In this document: positions 24,538 to 32,772 of the stretch, one piece after another
Numbering within the stretch: position 1 is the stretch's first letter
Layout: each line of letters opens with the position of its first letter
Source: Minisyncoccota bacterium
GTDB taxonomy: Bacteria; Patescibacteriota; Minisyncoccia; Phycocordibacterales; CAIZLB01
Assembly (NCBI GenBank): GCA_018062305.1
Contig: JAGOSK010000001.1
Span: forward strand, 108,826 to 148,708
DNA length: 39,883 bases
Direction: 5' to 3'
Program-made: the position numbers and the translations under genes
Notes under the pieces: model-generated
What the model saw: only the letters and a program-made list of their open reading frames with translations
Told to the model about the DNA's origin: nothing
Databases searched by the model: none

Positions 24538-25995
24538 ATGACAGAACAAAATGCCGACCATAAAGCAGACCAGAAATTAGCAAAATACCCAGAAGGTACA
24601 ATGGAAAAACTTATTTCCTTGGCGAAACGAAAGGGTTTCATCTACCAAGGCTCTGAGATCTACGGAGGTCTTGCTGGTACTTGGGATTATGGACCACTTG
24701 GAGTAGCTCTCAAAAACAATATTCAAAATCTTTGGTGGAAAAAGTTTGTTCTAGATCGAGAAGATATGTATGGTATCGACGCGGCTATTCTCATGAACCA
24801 AGAAGTATGGAAAGCCTCAGGGCACGTTGGCGGTTTTGCGGACCCACTTGTTGAAGACCTCAAAACACAAAAGCGATATCGAGCAGACCATTTACTCGAA
24901 GAAATGGGTGTTGATCCAAAAGAAATGACTCCAGCTCAAATGGATGCGTATATCAAAGAAAAGGGAATCAAAAGTCCTGAAGGAAATCCACTCGGCGATG
25001 TTCGACAGTTTAATATGATGCTGAAGACTAGTGTAGGTGCGAATGAAGACAGTTCGTCTATTTCATATCTTCGTCCAGAAACAGCGCAAGGTATTTTTGT
25101 AAACTTTAAAAATGTGGTTGATTCATTCCACCCAAAGCTTCCATTTGGTATTGCCCAAATTGGTAAAGCTTTTCGAAATGAAATTGCCCCACGAGATTTT
25201 ATTTTCCGAGTTCGTGAGTTGGAGCAAATGGAAATTGAGTATTTTGTTCGACCAGAGCAATGGGAAGAAATCTTTGAGCAGTTATATGCCGAACAGCAGG
25301 CTTTCTTGCAGGAAATTGGTTTGAGTGAAAATAAATTGCATAAAATAATCGTGCCAGATGCTGATCGTGCACACTACTCAAAGCATAGTATAGACACCGA
25401 GTTTGATTTTCCATTTGGTCAAAAAGAACTTTTGGGTCTTGCGTACAGAACTGATTTTGATTTGACGGCTCACTCCACAGCTTCAAAGGTTGATCTTTCG
25501 TACTTTGACGAAGCTGAGACAGACGCTGAAAAAAAGCGCTTTATTCCACACTGTATCGAGCCGACATTTGGAGTTGGACGATTGCTTCTCGCTGTTCTTG
25601 CTGATGCATACCGAGAAGATACGATAGGAGACGAACCACGTGCATATATGAAGTTTTCGCCAAAGGTTGCACCTATTCTTGTTGCCGTTTCTCCTCTTTT
25701 GAAAAATAAGCCACAGCTTGTAGATAAGGCTCGTGAAATCTTTAATACTTTGCGAAAAGTTTTCCCAGGGCGAGTTGCGTTTGATGATAATGGAAACATT
25801 GGCAAGCGATATCGCCGACAAGATGAAATCGGTACACCTTTTTGTGTGGTGGTAGATTTTGATACTGTTGAAACGACAGACGAAAATAAGGGTGCACTTT
25901 TGAATACTGTAACTGTGCGACATCGAGACACTGGAGAGCAGGAGAGAGTAAGTATGGACGCATTAGTTACAATGCTTAAAAAATCTCAGGAATAG
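24538..25995 (+). CDS. glyS: Glycyl-tRNA synthetase, homodimeric class II type
   Basis: Charges tRNA-Gly. The 485-aa protein is the alpha2 (archaeal/eukaryotic-like, also Gram-positive) type: KRKGFIYQGSEIYGGLAGTWDYGPLG at the N-terminus, NQEVWKASGHVGGFADPL, YLRPETAQGIFVNFKN, motif 2 in FRNEIAPRDFIFRVRELEQMEIEYF, motif 3 around PTFGVGRLLLAVL, and a C-terminal anticodon domain (VAPILVAVSPLL, DEIGTPFCVVVDFD). A -10-like TATAGT about 11 bases before the ATG suggests a very short leader. Confidence 0.97.
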   Translation: MTEQNADHKADQKLAKYPEGTMEKLISLAKRKGFIYQGSEIYGGLAGTWDYGPLGVALKNNIQNLWWKKFVLDREDMYGIDAAILMNQEVWKASGHVGGFADPLVEDLKTQKRYRADHLLEEMGVDPKEMTPAQMDAYIKEKGIKSPEGNPLGDVRQFNMMLKTSVGANEDSSSISYLRPETAQGIFVNFKNVVDSFHPKLPFGIAQIGKAFRNEIAPRDFIFRVRELEQMEIEYFVRPEQWEEIFEQLYAEQQAFLQEIGLSENKLHKIIVPDADRAHYSKHSIDTEFDFPFGQKELLGLAYRTDFDLTAHSTASKVDLSYFDEAETDAEKKRFIPHCIEPTFGVGRLLLAVLADAYREDTIGDEPRAYMKFSPKVAPILVAVSPLLKNKPQLVDKAREIFNTLRKVFPGRVAFDDNGNIGKRYRRQDEIGTPFCVVVDFDTVETTDENKGALLNTVTVRHRDTGEQERVSMDALVTMLKKSQE

Positions 25996-26135
25996 TGAGT
26001 TGCCAAATCCAATCTAGGAGTATATCCTTTTGAATAGAATCTTTTGATCTGGAACAAAAGAAGCCTGCAGTACTGGTCTTTTCTAGTATTGTTTCATTTG
26101 AACAACTCAACCATTTAGTTTCCAGAGACTAAATT

Positions 26136-26149
26136 GGAGGATTAATATT
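26136..26149 (+). promoter_or_regulatory. Shine-Dalgarno site deciding a GTG start
   Basis: GGAGG at 26136-26140 lies 9 bases before the GTG at 26150. This contrasts with most genes here, which have no such site. A 7-bp hairpin, ATTTAGT / ACTAAAT (26113-26134), ends one base upstream and could affect access to it. Confidence 0.7.
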
Positions 26150-26671
26150 GTGCTCCGTACAACAACTCCCAGGGAAAAAAAGCAAGCTTTGGTTAAAGAG
26201 ACGGTTCGCCGTCTTTGTGAAAAAGGAAGTTTGGTGCCAGATCTGATTCGACCTATCATAATGGTCCCGATTCACAAAGATCTGACGATTGTCATCGAAT
26301 GGCTCATGGATGTGTTTGGTATTCGTCTGTCAAATGGCAGGTCAAATGACAATAGACACGATGCCATGTTCTATTGGGGGGATAAGACCACTGCGGCTTT
26401 ATACCAGGCGAATTGGAGGGAATTTACTCAGAACGGATTCTTTTCGGTCCGAGCGACGACTGAAGATGCACTCGTCGAGCTGGTCAAAATTCTCAGAGAG
26501 GTAGGGTTTGACTACGTCTGCCCCAGTTACTCTGATGTGGATATGCGATTCTCTCAATTGCATGAACCTTGGTTGGGTCTGACCATCAGAGTCACCTTCT
26601 GGTATAATCTTCCTGAAGATCCAGGTCCTCCCTGGGACACTACTCAGTCAGATTCTGATGACGACGAATAA
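26150..26671 (+). CDS. Orphan hypothetical protein with Shine-Dalgarno and own terminator
   Basis: A 173-aa soluble protein starting at GTG. It has a basic N-terminus (TTTPREKKQALVKETVRRLCEKG), a central segment with SNDNRHDAMFYWGDKTTAALYQ, a later region containing HEPWLGLTIRVTFWYNLP, and an acidic tail (SDSDDDE). No transmembrane helix and no motif I recognise. It differs from its neighbours in having a strong Shine-Dalgarno, a GTG start, a more G+C-rich look and a dedicated terminator 32 bases after the stop. It lies between glyS and the M16 peptidase gene. Possibly acquired or unusually regulated. Confidence 0.7.
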   Translation: MLRTTTPREKKQALVKETVRRLCEKGSLVPDLIRPIIMVPIHKDLTIVIEWLMDVFGIRLSNGRSNDNRHDAMFYWGDKTTAALYQANWREFTQNGFFSVRATTEDALVELVKILREVGFDYVCPSYSDVDMRFSQLHEPWLGLTIRVTFWYNLPEDPGPPWDTTQSDSDDDE

Positions 26672-26702
26672 GCGCTTTCGCCACCGATCATTCAAACTAC
26701 AC

Positions 26703-26740
26703 AGCCGAGCATCACATAGTGGTGCTCGGCTGGTTTACTT
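26703..26740 (+). terminator. Terminator after the orphan gene at 26150
   Basis: A 13-bp stem AGCCGAGCATCAC / GTGGTGCTCGGCT (one G-U pair) with a 3-base ATA loop at 26703-26731, followed by a T-rich tract. Confidence 0.9.
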
Positions 26741-26778
26741 TTTATCTCTGAAAGCGTATATTTTCCTCAATAATAGCT

Positions 26779-28176
26779 ATGAAAAAACCTACTACTTCAA
26801 AACCTTCGAACTCCCTAAAGTTTTCCAAAAAGACCCTCCCAAACGGCCTTCGATATCTTTTCATCCCTATGGAGCAAACACAAACCATGCTCGCTATGGT
26901 TCTTGTTGCAACTGGCACGGACTATGAGTCCAAGAGGGAAAATGGTCTTGCACACTTTTTAGAGCATATGTGTTTCAAGGGGACAACAAAGCGTCCATCA
27001 GCCAAAGATATTGCACTGGAGTTTGATACTATTGGTGCCGATTACAATGCATTCACTTCACGTGGACTTACGGGATATTTTGCGCGTGCGCACAAAAAGC
27101 ATGCTTCACATATTTTTGAAATAGTTTCAGACGTGTATTTGAACTCGATTTTTCCAAATGAAGAAATTGAAAAGGAAAAGGGGGTGGTGATACAGGAAAT
27201 AAACATGTATGCAGATGATCCGCAATCTCGAGTTTCAAAACTTGCTACACATCTTCTCTACGGAGATCAGCCTGCAGGGTGGGAGATACTTGGTACAAAA
27301 GAAACGGTATCAAGTTTTACGCGAAAGGATTTGCTCCGATATAGAAAAAATCAGTACGATGCTAAAAACACTTTAGTTGTCATCGCTGGAAATTTTGATC
27401 AAAAATCACTCGAGTTGCAAATACGAAAAGCATTTGGAAAAATGTCATCTGGCAAAAAGAATACTCGTGCAAAAACAATTGTAAAACAATCCGCTCCGCA
27501 GATCGCAATCGACACACGAAAAACAGATCAAACCCATTTGTTACTTACATTTCGTGCGTATGGATATGAGAAGGGAGGTATCGCTTCTAAACTTGATCTA
27601 AAGAAAAATGGCGTTCTAAATGAAATTGGTGTGCAAAAAAAGATTTCAGCTCTTCGTACACTTTCAACAGCACTCGGTGGCGGTATGAGTTCACGACTAT
27701 TTCAAAAAATGCGTGAAGAACTTGGTATTTGTTATTACGTTGGCTCATCTGCATCACTTCGACCTGATGCTGGAAACTTAGTTATTTCAGCTGGTGTTGC
27801 AAATGACAGAGTAAAGGAAGCCCTCGAAGGGATAATGGAAGAAGTGCGAAAGTTTAAGGCTGAGGGGATAACGCTGGAAGAACTCACAAAGGTCAAAGAA
27901 TATCGACTTTCTGGATTGGTGCTCCACCTTGAAACCACGGAAGACTTTGCTGATTTCTATGGAAAAGAAGAAATATTGAGAGACAAGATAACAACTGAGG
28001 ATGAGGTTTCAAAACGTATTGAAGAAACAATGAAAGAGGAGGTTGATACCGTTGCAAAGGAGATTTTTGTGGCGTCTGGAGTCAATCTGGCTATTACCGG
28101 TCCATTTGGTGGAAAGGATAAAAAGGAGTTTTTGAAGATTATTTCTGACTTTACAAAACCACCTAAAGGAATATAG
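26779..28176 (+). CDS. M16-family zinc metallopeptidase
   Basis: A 465-aa inverzincin. The zinc and catalytic motif HFLEH is at residues 59-63, with the downstream EKEKGVVIQEINMYADDPQ block providing the third ligand region. The C-terminal half contains GGGMSSRLFQKMREELGICYYVGS, the substrate-binding region typical of mitochondrial processing peptidase-like and PqqL/YmxG-like members. No signal peptide is seen, so it is probably cytoplasmic. The family degrades peptides in a closed chamber. It starts after the terminator of the preceding orphan gene and appears monocistronic. Confidence 0.93.
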   Translation: MKKPTTSKPSNSLKFSKKTLPNGLRYLFIPMEQTQTMLAMVLVATGTDYESKRENGLAHFLEHMCFKGTTKRPSAKDIALEFDTIGADYNAFTSRGLTGYFARAHKKHASHIFEIVSDVYLNSIFPNEEIEKEKGVVIQEINMYADDPQSRVSKLATHLLYGDQPAGWEILGTKETVSSFTRKDLLRYRKNQYDAKNTLVVIAGNFDQKSLELQIRKAFGKMSSGKKNTRAKTIVKQSAPQIAIDTRKTDQTHLLLTFRAYGYEKGGIASKLDLKKNGVLNEIGVQKKISALRTLSTALGGGMSSRLFQKMREELGICYYVGSSASLRPDAGNLVISAGVANDRVKEALEGIMEEVRKFKAEGITLEELTKVKEYRLSGLVLHLETTEDFADFYGKEEILRDKITTEDEVSKRIEETMKEEVDTVAKEIFVASGVNLAITGPFGGKDKKEFLKIISDFTKPPKGI

Positions 28177-28256
28177 TTGTTTTAAAATATAGGTCATTGA
28201 ATAAGCGAGATTTAATTCCGCATAAAACAAACAATCAACAGCTCAAATGAGCATGG

Positions 28257-28270
28257 AAGGGGGTTTCTTT
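28257..28270 (+). promoter_or_regulatory. Shine-Dalgarno site selecting the ATG at 28271
   Basis: AAGGGGG at 28257-28263 lies 7 bases before the ATG at 28271. An in-frame ATG eight codons upstream (28247) has no such site and would place the G-run inside the coding region. Confidence 0.6.
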
Positions 28271-28858
28271 ATGGATATTGTCAATTTCAGTGAATTATCA
28301 AATCAAGCACTGTTTCGAACAGTTCTCAATCGTCTGTGGGATGAGTACAGTCGTGGAGGTATTTCGCATCGGCGAAGCTACCAATCCTCACTTATTGAGG
28401 GGTTCATGAATTTCTTTCCGATTCTTGAGGGGTGTCATTATCTAGAAGGTGACTTCTTCAGAATTACACAAATGCGGTGCGAGGAAGTAGTACCCCAAGT
28501 GAATCTATATTCTCAGCTTGAACTGCCATTTACAGAGATGGGAGTTTTGTCACTTGAGGAATTTACACTTGTTTCGCTACAAGAATTGTGTCGTTGGTAT
28601 GACGAAGAATCCACCAAAGAAGGTTTTAATTATCAGTGGCCTAAAAATATAGCCCACTGTTTAGAGAAACTTTTCAGGTTGGCATACTCACAAGTGAGAA
28701 TTGAAAGGATTCGTCACACTCTATCCGACAAGGATTCGATTATCAGGGAGGGTAATTTGCGCTCTCGTATCGCGGCCAAGAATGAGCAAAGAGCTGAAGA
28801 CTTCGAGAAAGGCATAAACCCTTGGACAGATCCGATACAGCAGTTTATGTACAAATGA
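28271..28858 (+). CDS. Orphan hypothetical protein with Shine-Dalgarno and own terminator
   Basis: About 195 aa, soluble, mostly helical in appearance. Notable segments are FRTVLNRLWDEYSRGGISHRRSY near the N-terminus, a central acidic and aromatic part (LEGCHYLEGDFFRITQMRCEE), and a charged C-terminal helix (RSRIAAKNEQRAEDFEKG). It ends in TGA, showing that TGA is a stop in this genome. Like the gene at 26150, it has a real Shine-Dalgarno and a dedicated terminator. I do not recognise a family. Confidence 0.68.
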   Translation: MDIVNFSELSNQALFRTVLNRLWDEYSRGGISHRRSYQSSLIEGFMNFFPILEGCHYLEGDFFRITQMRCEEVVPQVNLYSQLELPFTEMGVLSLEEFTLVSLQELCRWYDEESTKEGFNYQWPKNIAHCLEKLFRLAYSQVRIERIRHTLSDKDSIIREGNLRSRIAAKNEQRAEDFEKGINPWTDPIQQFMYK

Positions 28859-28906
28859 AAGTCTGAGCTGTGGTCGACTCTGTTTCATTGATTGAGTTAT
28901 AAGATG

Positions 28907-28937
28907 AACCTCTGGAAGTACCAGAGGTTTTGTGTTT
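28907..28937 (+). terminator. Terminator after the orphan gene at 28271
   Basis: Perfect 9-bp stem AACCTCTGG / CCAGAGGTT with a 5-base loop at 28907-28929, followed by TTGTGTTTTT. Confidence 0.9.
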
Positions 28938-29107
28938 TTGATTAGTGATTGCATTAATGGTCTAAAAATTGAGAAAACGAGTAATCAACACCCAACCTTT
29001 CCGTCTATGAAGGTGAGTGGTATTCTATATTCGTAATATATCAAATTCGTCGAGTCAAAATCCGCTTAGTTTTGCAAAATAAAACCGCACAATTTCGCCA
29101 AAATCAT

Positions 29108-30208
29108 ATGAAAGAACAAGAAGTAGAACTAAAAAGACTAAGCCTCCATATCAGTATGGGTACCCTTTTCAAGGTGGCTATCTTCGCCCTTGCTGCTTAC
29201 TTTGCTTTTGAGCTCCGAGGTCTTATTCTTATTATTCTCTCATCGGTGGTTATTGCTTCTGTCATTGAGCCTGGTACACGATGGCTAGTTAAAAGGGGAT
29301 TTCAGCGAGTATTTGCTGCTATTACAATGTACCTTGGTATCGTTGCTTTCATCGCTGGTGCTGTGACTTTTGTTATTCCACCTCTATATACAGAAACAGT
29401 TTCAGCTATCAACAATCTCCCAAAGCATATCAAGACTATCGATATCCTCACCCCTATTCACAAGGGGACATACAACACTGTAAAGACATTTTTCCCAGAT
29501 ATCCCAGCAACTGTTTCAGTGGGTGATCTCGCCGGTATTTTTACAGGTACAGTTTCTAACTTTTCAGGAGGAGTGTTTGACACTATCGCGAGCTTCTTCG
29601 GCGGTATTATCAGTATTGTCTTAGTTATGGTTATTTCTTTTTATCTCTCTGTTCGAGAAGATGGGGTAGGAGAGTTTTTGGGTATCATCACTCCGCTTCG
29701 ACACGAACGATATGTAAAAGGTTTATGGCAACGTTCACAACACAAGATCGGTAAATGGATGCAAGGGCAGATTCTGCTGGCATTTTCGGTGGGCCTGGTC
29801 ACATACGTAGCCTTGTTAATTGTAGGTATTCCACACCCACTTTTGCTCGCGTTCATTGCTGGAGTATTTGAGCTTATACCTATTATTGGCCTCACACTTT
29901 CTGTTATTCCAGCCTTCTTACTCGCAATGCTCGATGGAGGTCTCGGTCTCGGACTCATTGTGATCGCTGTCTATGTGGTTATTCAGCAAATAGAGTCTCA
30001 CTTGGTATATCCACTTGTAGTAAAGAAAGTCATCGGCGTGCCACCACTTCTCGTTATTATTGCACTAGTTGCGGGAGCGCAGCTTGCAGGGCTTGTAGGG
30101 GCACTTTTGGCAGTACCTATCTCGGTGGCACTTATGGAGTTTATCGACGATGTAGAGCGGAGGAAGCGGTTTGTGACTCCGGAGGTAGAAGAGGAGGTGG
30201 GGGTTTAG
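29108..30208 (+). CDS. AI-2E family (UPF0118) transporter-like membrane protein
   Basis: About 366 aa with an N-terminal helix pair (LFKVAIFALAAYFAFELRGLILIILSSVVIASVIEPGTRWL), a soluble middle, and a C-terminal block of helices containing GQILLAFSVGLVTYVALLIVGIPHPLLLA, ELIPIIGLTLSVIPAF and IESHLVYPLVVKKVIGVPPLLVIIA. All are hallmarks of the AI-2E/UPF0118 permease family, whose substrates vary. The ATG at 29108 is chosen over a TTG frame extension at 29072. The C-terminus ERRKRFVTPEVEEEVGV reappears as a detached copy at 30591. The 249-base gap upstream holds a terminator and AT-rich sequence only. Confidence 0.92.
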   Translation: MKEQEVELKRLSLHISMGTLFKVAIFALAAYFAFELRGLILIILSSVVIASVIEPGTRWLVKRGFQRVFAAITMYLGIVAFIAGAVTFVIPPLYTETVSAINNLPKHIKTIDILTPIHKGTYNTVKTFFPDIPATVSVGDLAGIFTGTVSNFSGGVFDTIASFFGGIISIVLVMVISFYLSVREDGVGEFLGIITPLRHERYVKGLWQRSQHKIGKWMQGQILLAFSVGLVTYVALLIVGIPHPLLLAFIAGVFELIPIIGLTLSVIPAFLLAMLDGGLGLGLIVIAVYVVIQQIESHLVYPLVVKKVIGVPPLLVIIALVAGAQLAGLVGALLAVPISVALMEFIDDVERRKRFVTPEVEEEVGV

Positions 30209-30215
30209 TTCAGGA

Positions 30216-30533
30216 CTAGAAATAGAAGTAATTTTCAACTATAAGTATTGCTAGAATAATTGCACCAATTATAAATTTATATTTGATATCATAACTAAAA
30301 AATAGAGAAATACCGTATACGATTACGGCTATAATTGCTGGAATTATGACATCTAGTGCATTTAATCTATTTTGAGAAAGTAAGTTTCCTTGTAATGATT
30401 TAGAACTACTTGGAGAATCTGTAAATATAATATGAAAAAACCACGATATGAGATCTGGTAAATTAGAGATTACCAATGTAATAGTGAGCAATATTTGAAT
30501 TACGAATATTATGATTAAGAACGTTATATTCAT
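30216..30533 (-). CDS. Small membrane protein, hypothetical
   Basis: A 105-aa protein with three hydrophobic stretches: an N-terminal helix (MNITFLIIIFVIQILLTITLVI), and two near the C-terminus (DVIIPAIIAVIVYGISLFF and FIIGAIILAILIVENYFYF), separated by a Ser-rich hydrophilic loop. It is more AT-rich than the permease gene beside it and convergent with it, only 7 bases apart. It lies exactly between the permease gene's 3' end and a second copy of that 3' end, so it was probably brought in by a recombination event. Function unknown. Confidence 0.55.
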   Translation of the reverse strand: MNITFLIIIFVIQILLTITLVISNLPDLISWFFHIIFTDSPSSSKSLQGNLLSQNRLNALDVIIPAIIAVIVYGISLFFSYDIKYKFIIGAIILAILIVENYFYF

Positions 30534-30590
30534 GAAATGTAGTGCTTAAATTTATATATTTAAGTATATCATGTTTGTGATTGCAAAAAT

Positions 30591-30644
30591 GAACGACGAA
30601 AACGGTTTGTCACTCCAGAGGTTGAGGAGGAGGTGGGGGTTTAA
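30591..30644 (+). pseudogene. Detached copy of the AI-2E permease 3' end
   Basis: These 54 bases encode ERRKRFVTPEVEEEVGV and a stop, identical in protein sequence to the last 17 residues of the permease gene ending at 30208. The DNA differs at several positions (GAG/GAA, CGG/CGA, AGG/CGA, AAG/AAA, GTG/GTC, CCG/CCA, GTA/GTT, GAA/GAG, TAG/TAA), all synonymous. Similarity stops abruptly on the 5' side. There is no start of its own, so it is a remnant. Confidence 0.85.
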
Positions 30645-30655
30645 ATTTATATAGC

Positions 30656-31147
30656 CTACAAGTCTATAGATGCAAGTATTCCGAAACATAATCCTCCACC
30701 TATTATTAAAAACATTATAATAAAGAGTACGACTAGGGATAAAGCTTTTAATACTTTGTTAGTTGTATTTTGCTTATCAATGTCTGTGTTCTGAGCTATA
30801 AGTTTTTTGAGTCTTTTAATGTCAGACTCAATACTAATTGATTGAACGATTGATCCAACAAACAGTAAAAGAGATATTCCCATGATAAACAGTCCGATTA
30901 GACCAATGGGTGTAAAGCAACTTCCAAAGCCGACGATTAATCCAACCAAAGAAAATAGAAAGGTATGTGCCGTCTTGTTTCTTGCTTTCACTAAACCATT
31001 AATTTTGATTTGGAGAGGATTGGGTAAATATGTTTCTTGAGGAATTTGTTCTGGATAGTTCTGGGCAGGTTGCTGGCTATTTGTAGTATATGAAAAAGAA
31101 TTCTCAACTATTGGTTCATTTTGTATTGGCTCTTCATTTGGATTCAT
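30656..31147 (-). CDS. Membrane protein with proline/glutamine-rich N-terminus, hypothetical
   Basis: About 163 aa. The first 50 residues are polar and rich in Pro, Gln, Asn and Glu (NPNEEPIQNEPIVEN, QQPAQNYPEQIPQE). Then comes a pair of hydrophobic helices (TFLFSLVGLIVGF and LIGLFIMGISLLLFVGSIV), a charged segment (ESDIKRLKKLI) and a C-terminal helix (ALSLVVLFIIMFLIIGGGLCFG). The ATG at 31147 is chosen; the frame continues upstream into the terminator hairpin of the radical SAM gene, which cannot be coding. Function unknown. Confidence 0.6.
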   Translation of the reverse strand: MNPNEEPIQNEPIVENSFSYTTNSQQPAQNYPEQIPQETYLPNPLQIKINGLVKARNKTAHTFLFSLVGLIVGFGSCFTPIGLIGLFIMGISLLLFVGSIVQSISIESDIKRLKKLIAQNTDIDKQNTTNKVLKALSLVVLFIIMFLIIGGGLCFGILASIDL

Positions 31148-31174
31148 GGTGTCTAAATAATACCACGACTTTAT

Positions 31175-31210
31175 AAAAAAGTGCCTGACTGTTGTCGCAG
31201 TCAGGCACTT
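31175..31210 (-). terminator. Terminator of the Lgt-like/radical SAM operon
   Basis: Perfect 12-bp stem AAGTGCCTGACT / AGTCAGGCACTT (31179-31190 and 31199-31210) with an 8-base loop; read on the minus strand it ends in a run of T. It lies 36 bases beyond the radical SAM stop. Confidence 0.9.
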
Positions 31211-31245
31211 GGGTTTTGCCACCAAGGTGGCTGATTGAATCACTT

Positions 31246-32721
31246 TTACCAGAGTGCATTCGATTCATCAAGTCCATTGTAGACCTTGCAGAATGAATGC
31301 AGTTTTCCGTCCTTTCCGACGACACTAGTACAGCACTGGTCAGTGCGCATGCATGCGAAGTTATGGACTCCTTTTGCAAAAGTCATGAACGGCTTGATTG
31401 AGAGGCGGAACAGCGTTCCTGAACTCTCGAGTTGTCCAATCATTTGTCCAAAGTCGGTAACCTCACAGCCACAACGGGTAAGGTCTTGGCTGTCGTAATT
31501 GAGCTTGTCAGCAAGGAAGGAGAGAAGTTGCATTCTCTTTTCATCACTAATGGCACTTCCTATACATGTTCTCGATTCTCGGTGAATCATTCCTATCTGG
31601 TGACAGTTCGGATCACCGCAGGGAAGCGGTACGATACTTCTGTCGCTGATGATCGGGTGAGCTTGGTCAATCAAATGATTGATAACATGCCCGGCATCGA
31701 CGAGACGAGACATCGCTTGTTCGATCCTGCCCCCACCAAACCTTGGCTGATAGTTTACGCCACGAACGCTTGGAACATTGAGTCCTAGTTCTGCAACGTA
31801 CCAGACATCTTTGAGGTTGTTTGGTACGACAGTCATTGCAAGGGTTGTTGAAATGTTTGAAGTTCCAACAAAATCCAAAGCACGCAACTCGTTGCTATGA
31901 GCATTAAATCCCGCGAGAGATATCTGTGCACTTTCCGTAGGTCCGTTGAATTTGAGATATAGATGGACTTTTGTACGATTGACCATTGCATTGAACTTAT
32001 CAGCAAATGCCTTTTGATTCAGCAATGTGCCGTTTGTGTTGATCATGACCACATGAATCCTTGGATGAGCTTGTGCCCATTCAATGACTTCAAAGAACTC
32101 GGGATGAAGGGTTGGTTCACCGCCAGAAATCTGTAGGATTTCAATGTCTTGATTTCGACGATCAATGATACCTTCGAGACGGATTTTTAATTCCACTGAA
32201 GGAATATAGTCTGAATCTTTGACCTTGCTATGAGCGGATTCTGCTAGGCACGTCGGACAGCTCCAATTGCATGTTTTGACGATCTCGATAAGGGTGATGC
32301 ATGGTCGCAGTTTATCGAAGTGATCAAAGCTGGCTGAAAAAGCAGGATTCGTTCCAAGGGCATTGATACCCAAAGGAGCGACGGCTGTGTTGTCAGATGA
32401 TCTGCATGCACATGTGGTGCCACATGTCTTTGAATCGCCCGGTCCAGAGCTGTAGAAAAACCTACTGTCTGAAAAGACGATACCTTCATGTTGATACTTG
32501 CAGTGCTCGCATGTGAACTTGAGTTTGATTGTTTCTGGTTGTCTGTCCGTGAAAGCCCCGTCAAAAAGATATCGACTAGGTCCAAACACATCAGTGGTGG
32601 AATTTTCTGGAACTTTGAGCCAGAGAGCTTTCGTTCTGCTTTGGCAATGCGGACACAAGGTGTGTCCACGTGAAATAATGGCCTGCGGAACAGGCAAGTG
32701 GGTGTCTAAATGTGATTTCAT
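31246..32721 (-). CDS. Radical SAM enzyme of the MJ0619/tetraether-synthase (Tes)-like family
   Basis: A 491-aa radical SAM protein. The cluster motif CNWSCPTC is at 151-158 and the SAM-binding GGEPTLHP follows at 200-207. An N-terminal pair of CxxC motifs (C23/C26 and C71/C74) looks like a zinc ribbon, followed by further Cys (TCGTTCAC). After the barrel come RGVNYQPRFGGGR, PLPCGDPNC, and near the C-terminus CMRTDQCC (457-464) with SFCKVYN. This arrangement matches the MJ0619-like group that includes archaeal tetraether synthase, where extra Cys bind auxiliary clusters. That group couples lipid chains by C-C bonds; the substrate here is inferred only. The gene is more G+C-rich in appearance than its neighbours and follows an Lgt-like gene by 51 bases. 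Confidence 0.85.
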   Translation of the reverse strand: MKSHLDTHLPVPQAIISRGHTLCPHCQSRTKALWLKVPENSTTDVFGPSRYLFDGAFTDRQPETIKLKFTCEHCKYQHEGIVFSDSRFFYSSGPGDSKTCGTTCACRSSDNTAVAPLGINALGTNPAFSASFDHFDKLRPCITLIEIVKTCNWSCPTCLAESAHSKVKDSDYIPSVELKIRLEGIIDRRNQDIEILQISGGEPTLHPEFFEVIEWAQAHPRIHVVMINTNGTLLNQKAFADKFNAMVNRTKVHLYLKFNGPTESAQISLAGFNAHSNELRALDFVGTSNISTTLAMTVVPNNLKDVWYVAELGLNVPSVRGVNYQPRFGGGRIEQAMSRLVDAGHVINHLIDQAHPIISDRSIVPLPCGDPNCHQIGMIHRESRTCIGSAISDEKRMQLLSFLADKLNYDSQDLTRCGCEVTDFGQMIGQLESSGTLFRLSIKPFMTFAKGVHNFACMRTDQCCTSVVGKDGKLHSFCKVYNGLDESNALW

Positions 32722-32772
32722 TGGTAAAGGACTGGTAATTTGTTGTCCGATGATAGAGTACTAGATTTGGAG

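Noticed and set aside
25470-25931. Long minus-strand frames inside glyS (also 20839-21390 and 21302-21652 within ileS)
   Set aside because: They lie opposite strongly conserved synthetase sequence, have no family features, and their composition (Ser/Arg-rich) is that of antisense shadows.
28856-28858. Possible use of genetic code 25 (TGA as glycine)
   Set aside because: TGA ends the gene at 28858 cleanly just ahead of a terminator, and none of the recognised conserved genes contains an in-frame TGA.
31432-31788. A 118-codon plus-strand frame inside the radical SAM gene
   Set aside because: The minus-strand radical SAM protein has a full set of family motifs across this interval, so the plus frame is a shadow.
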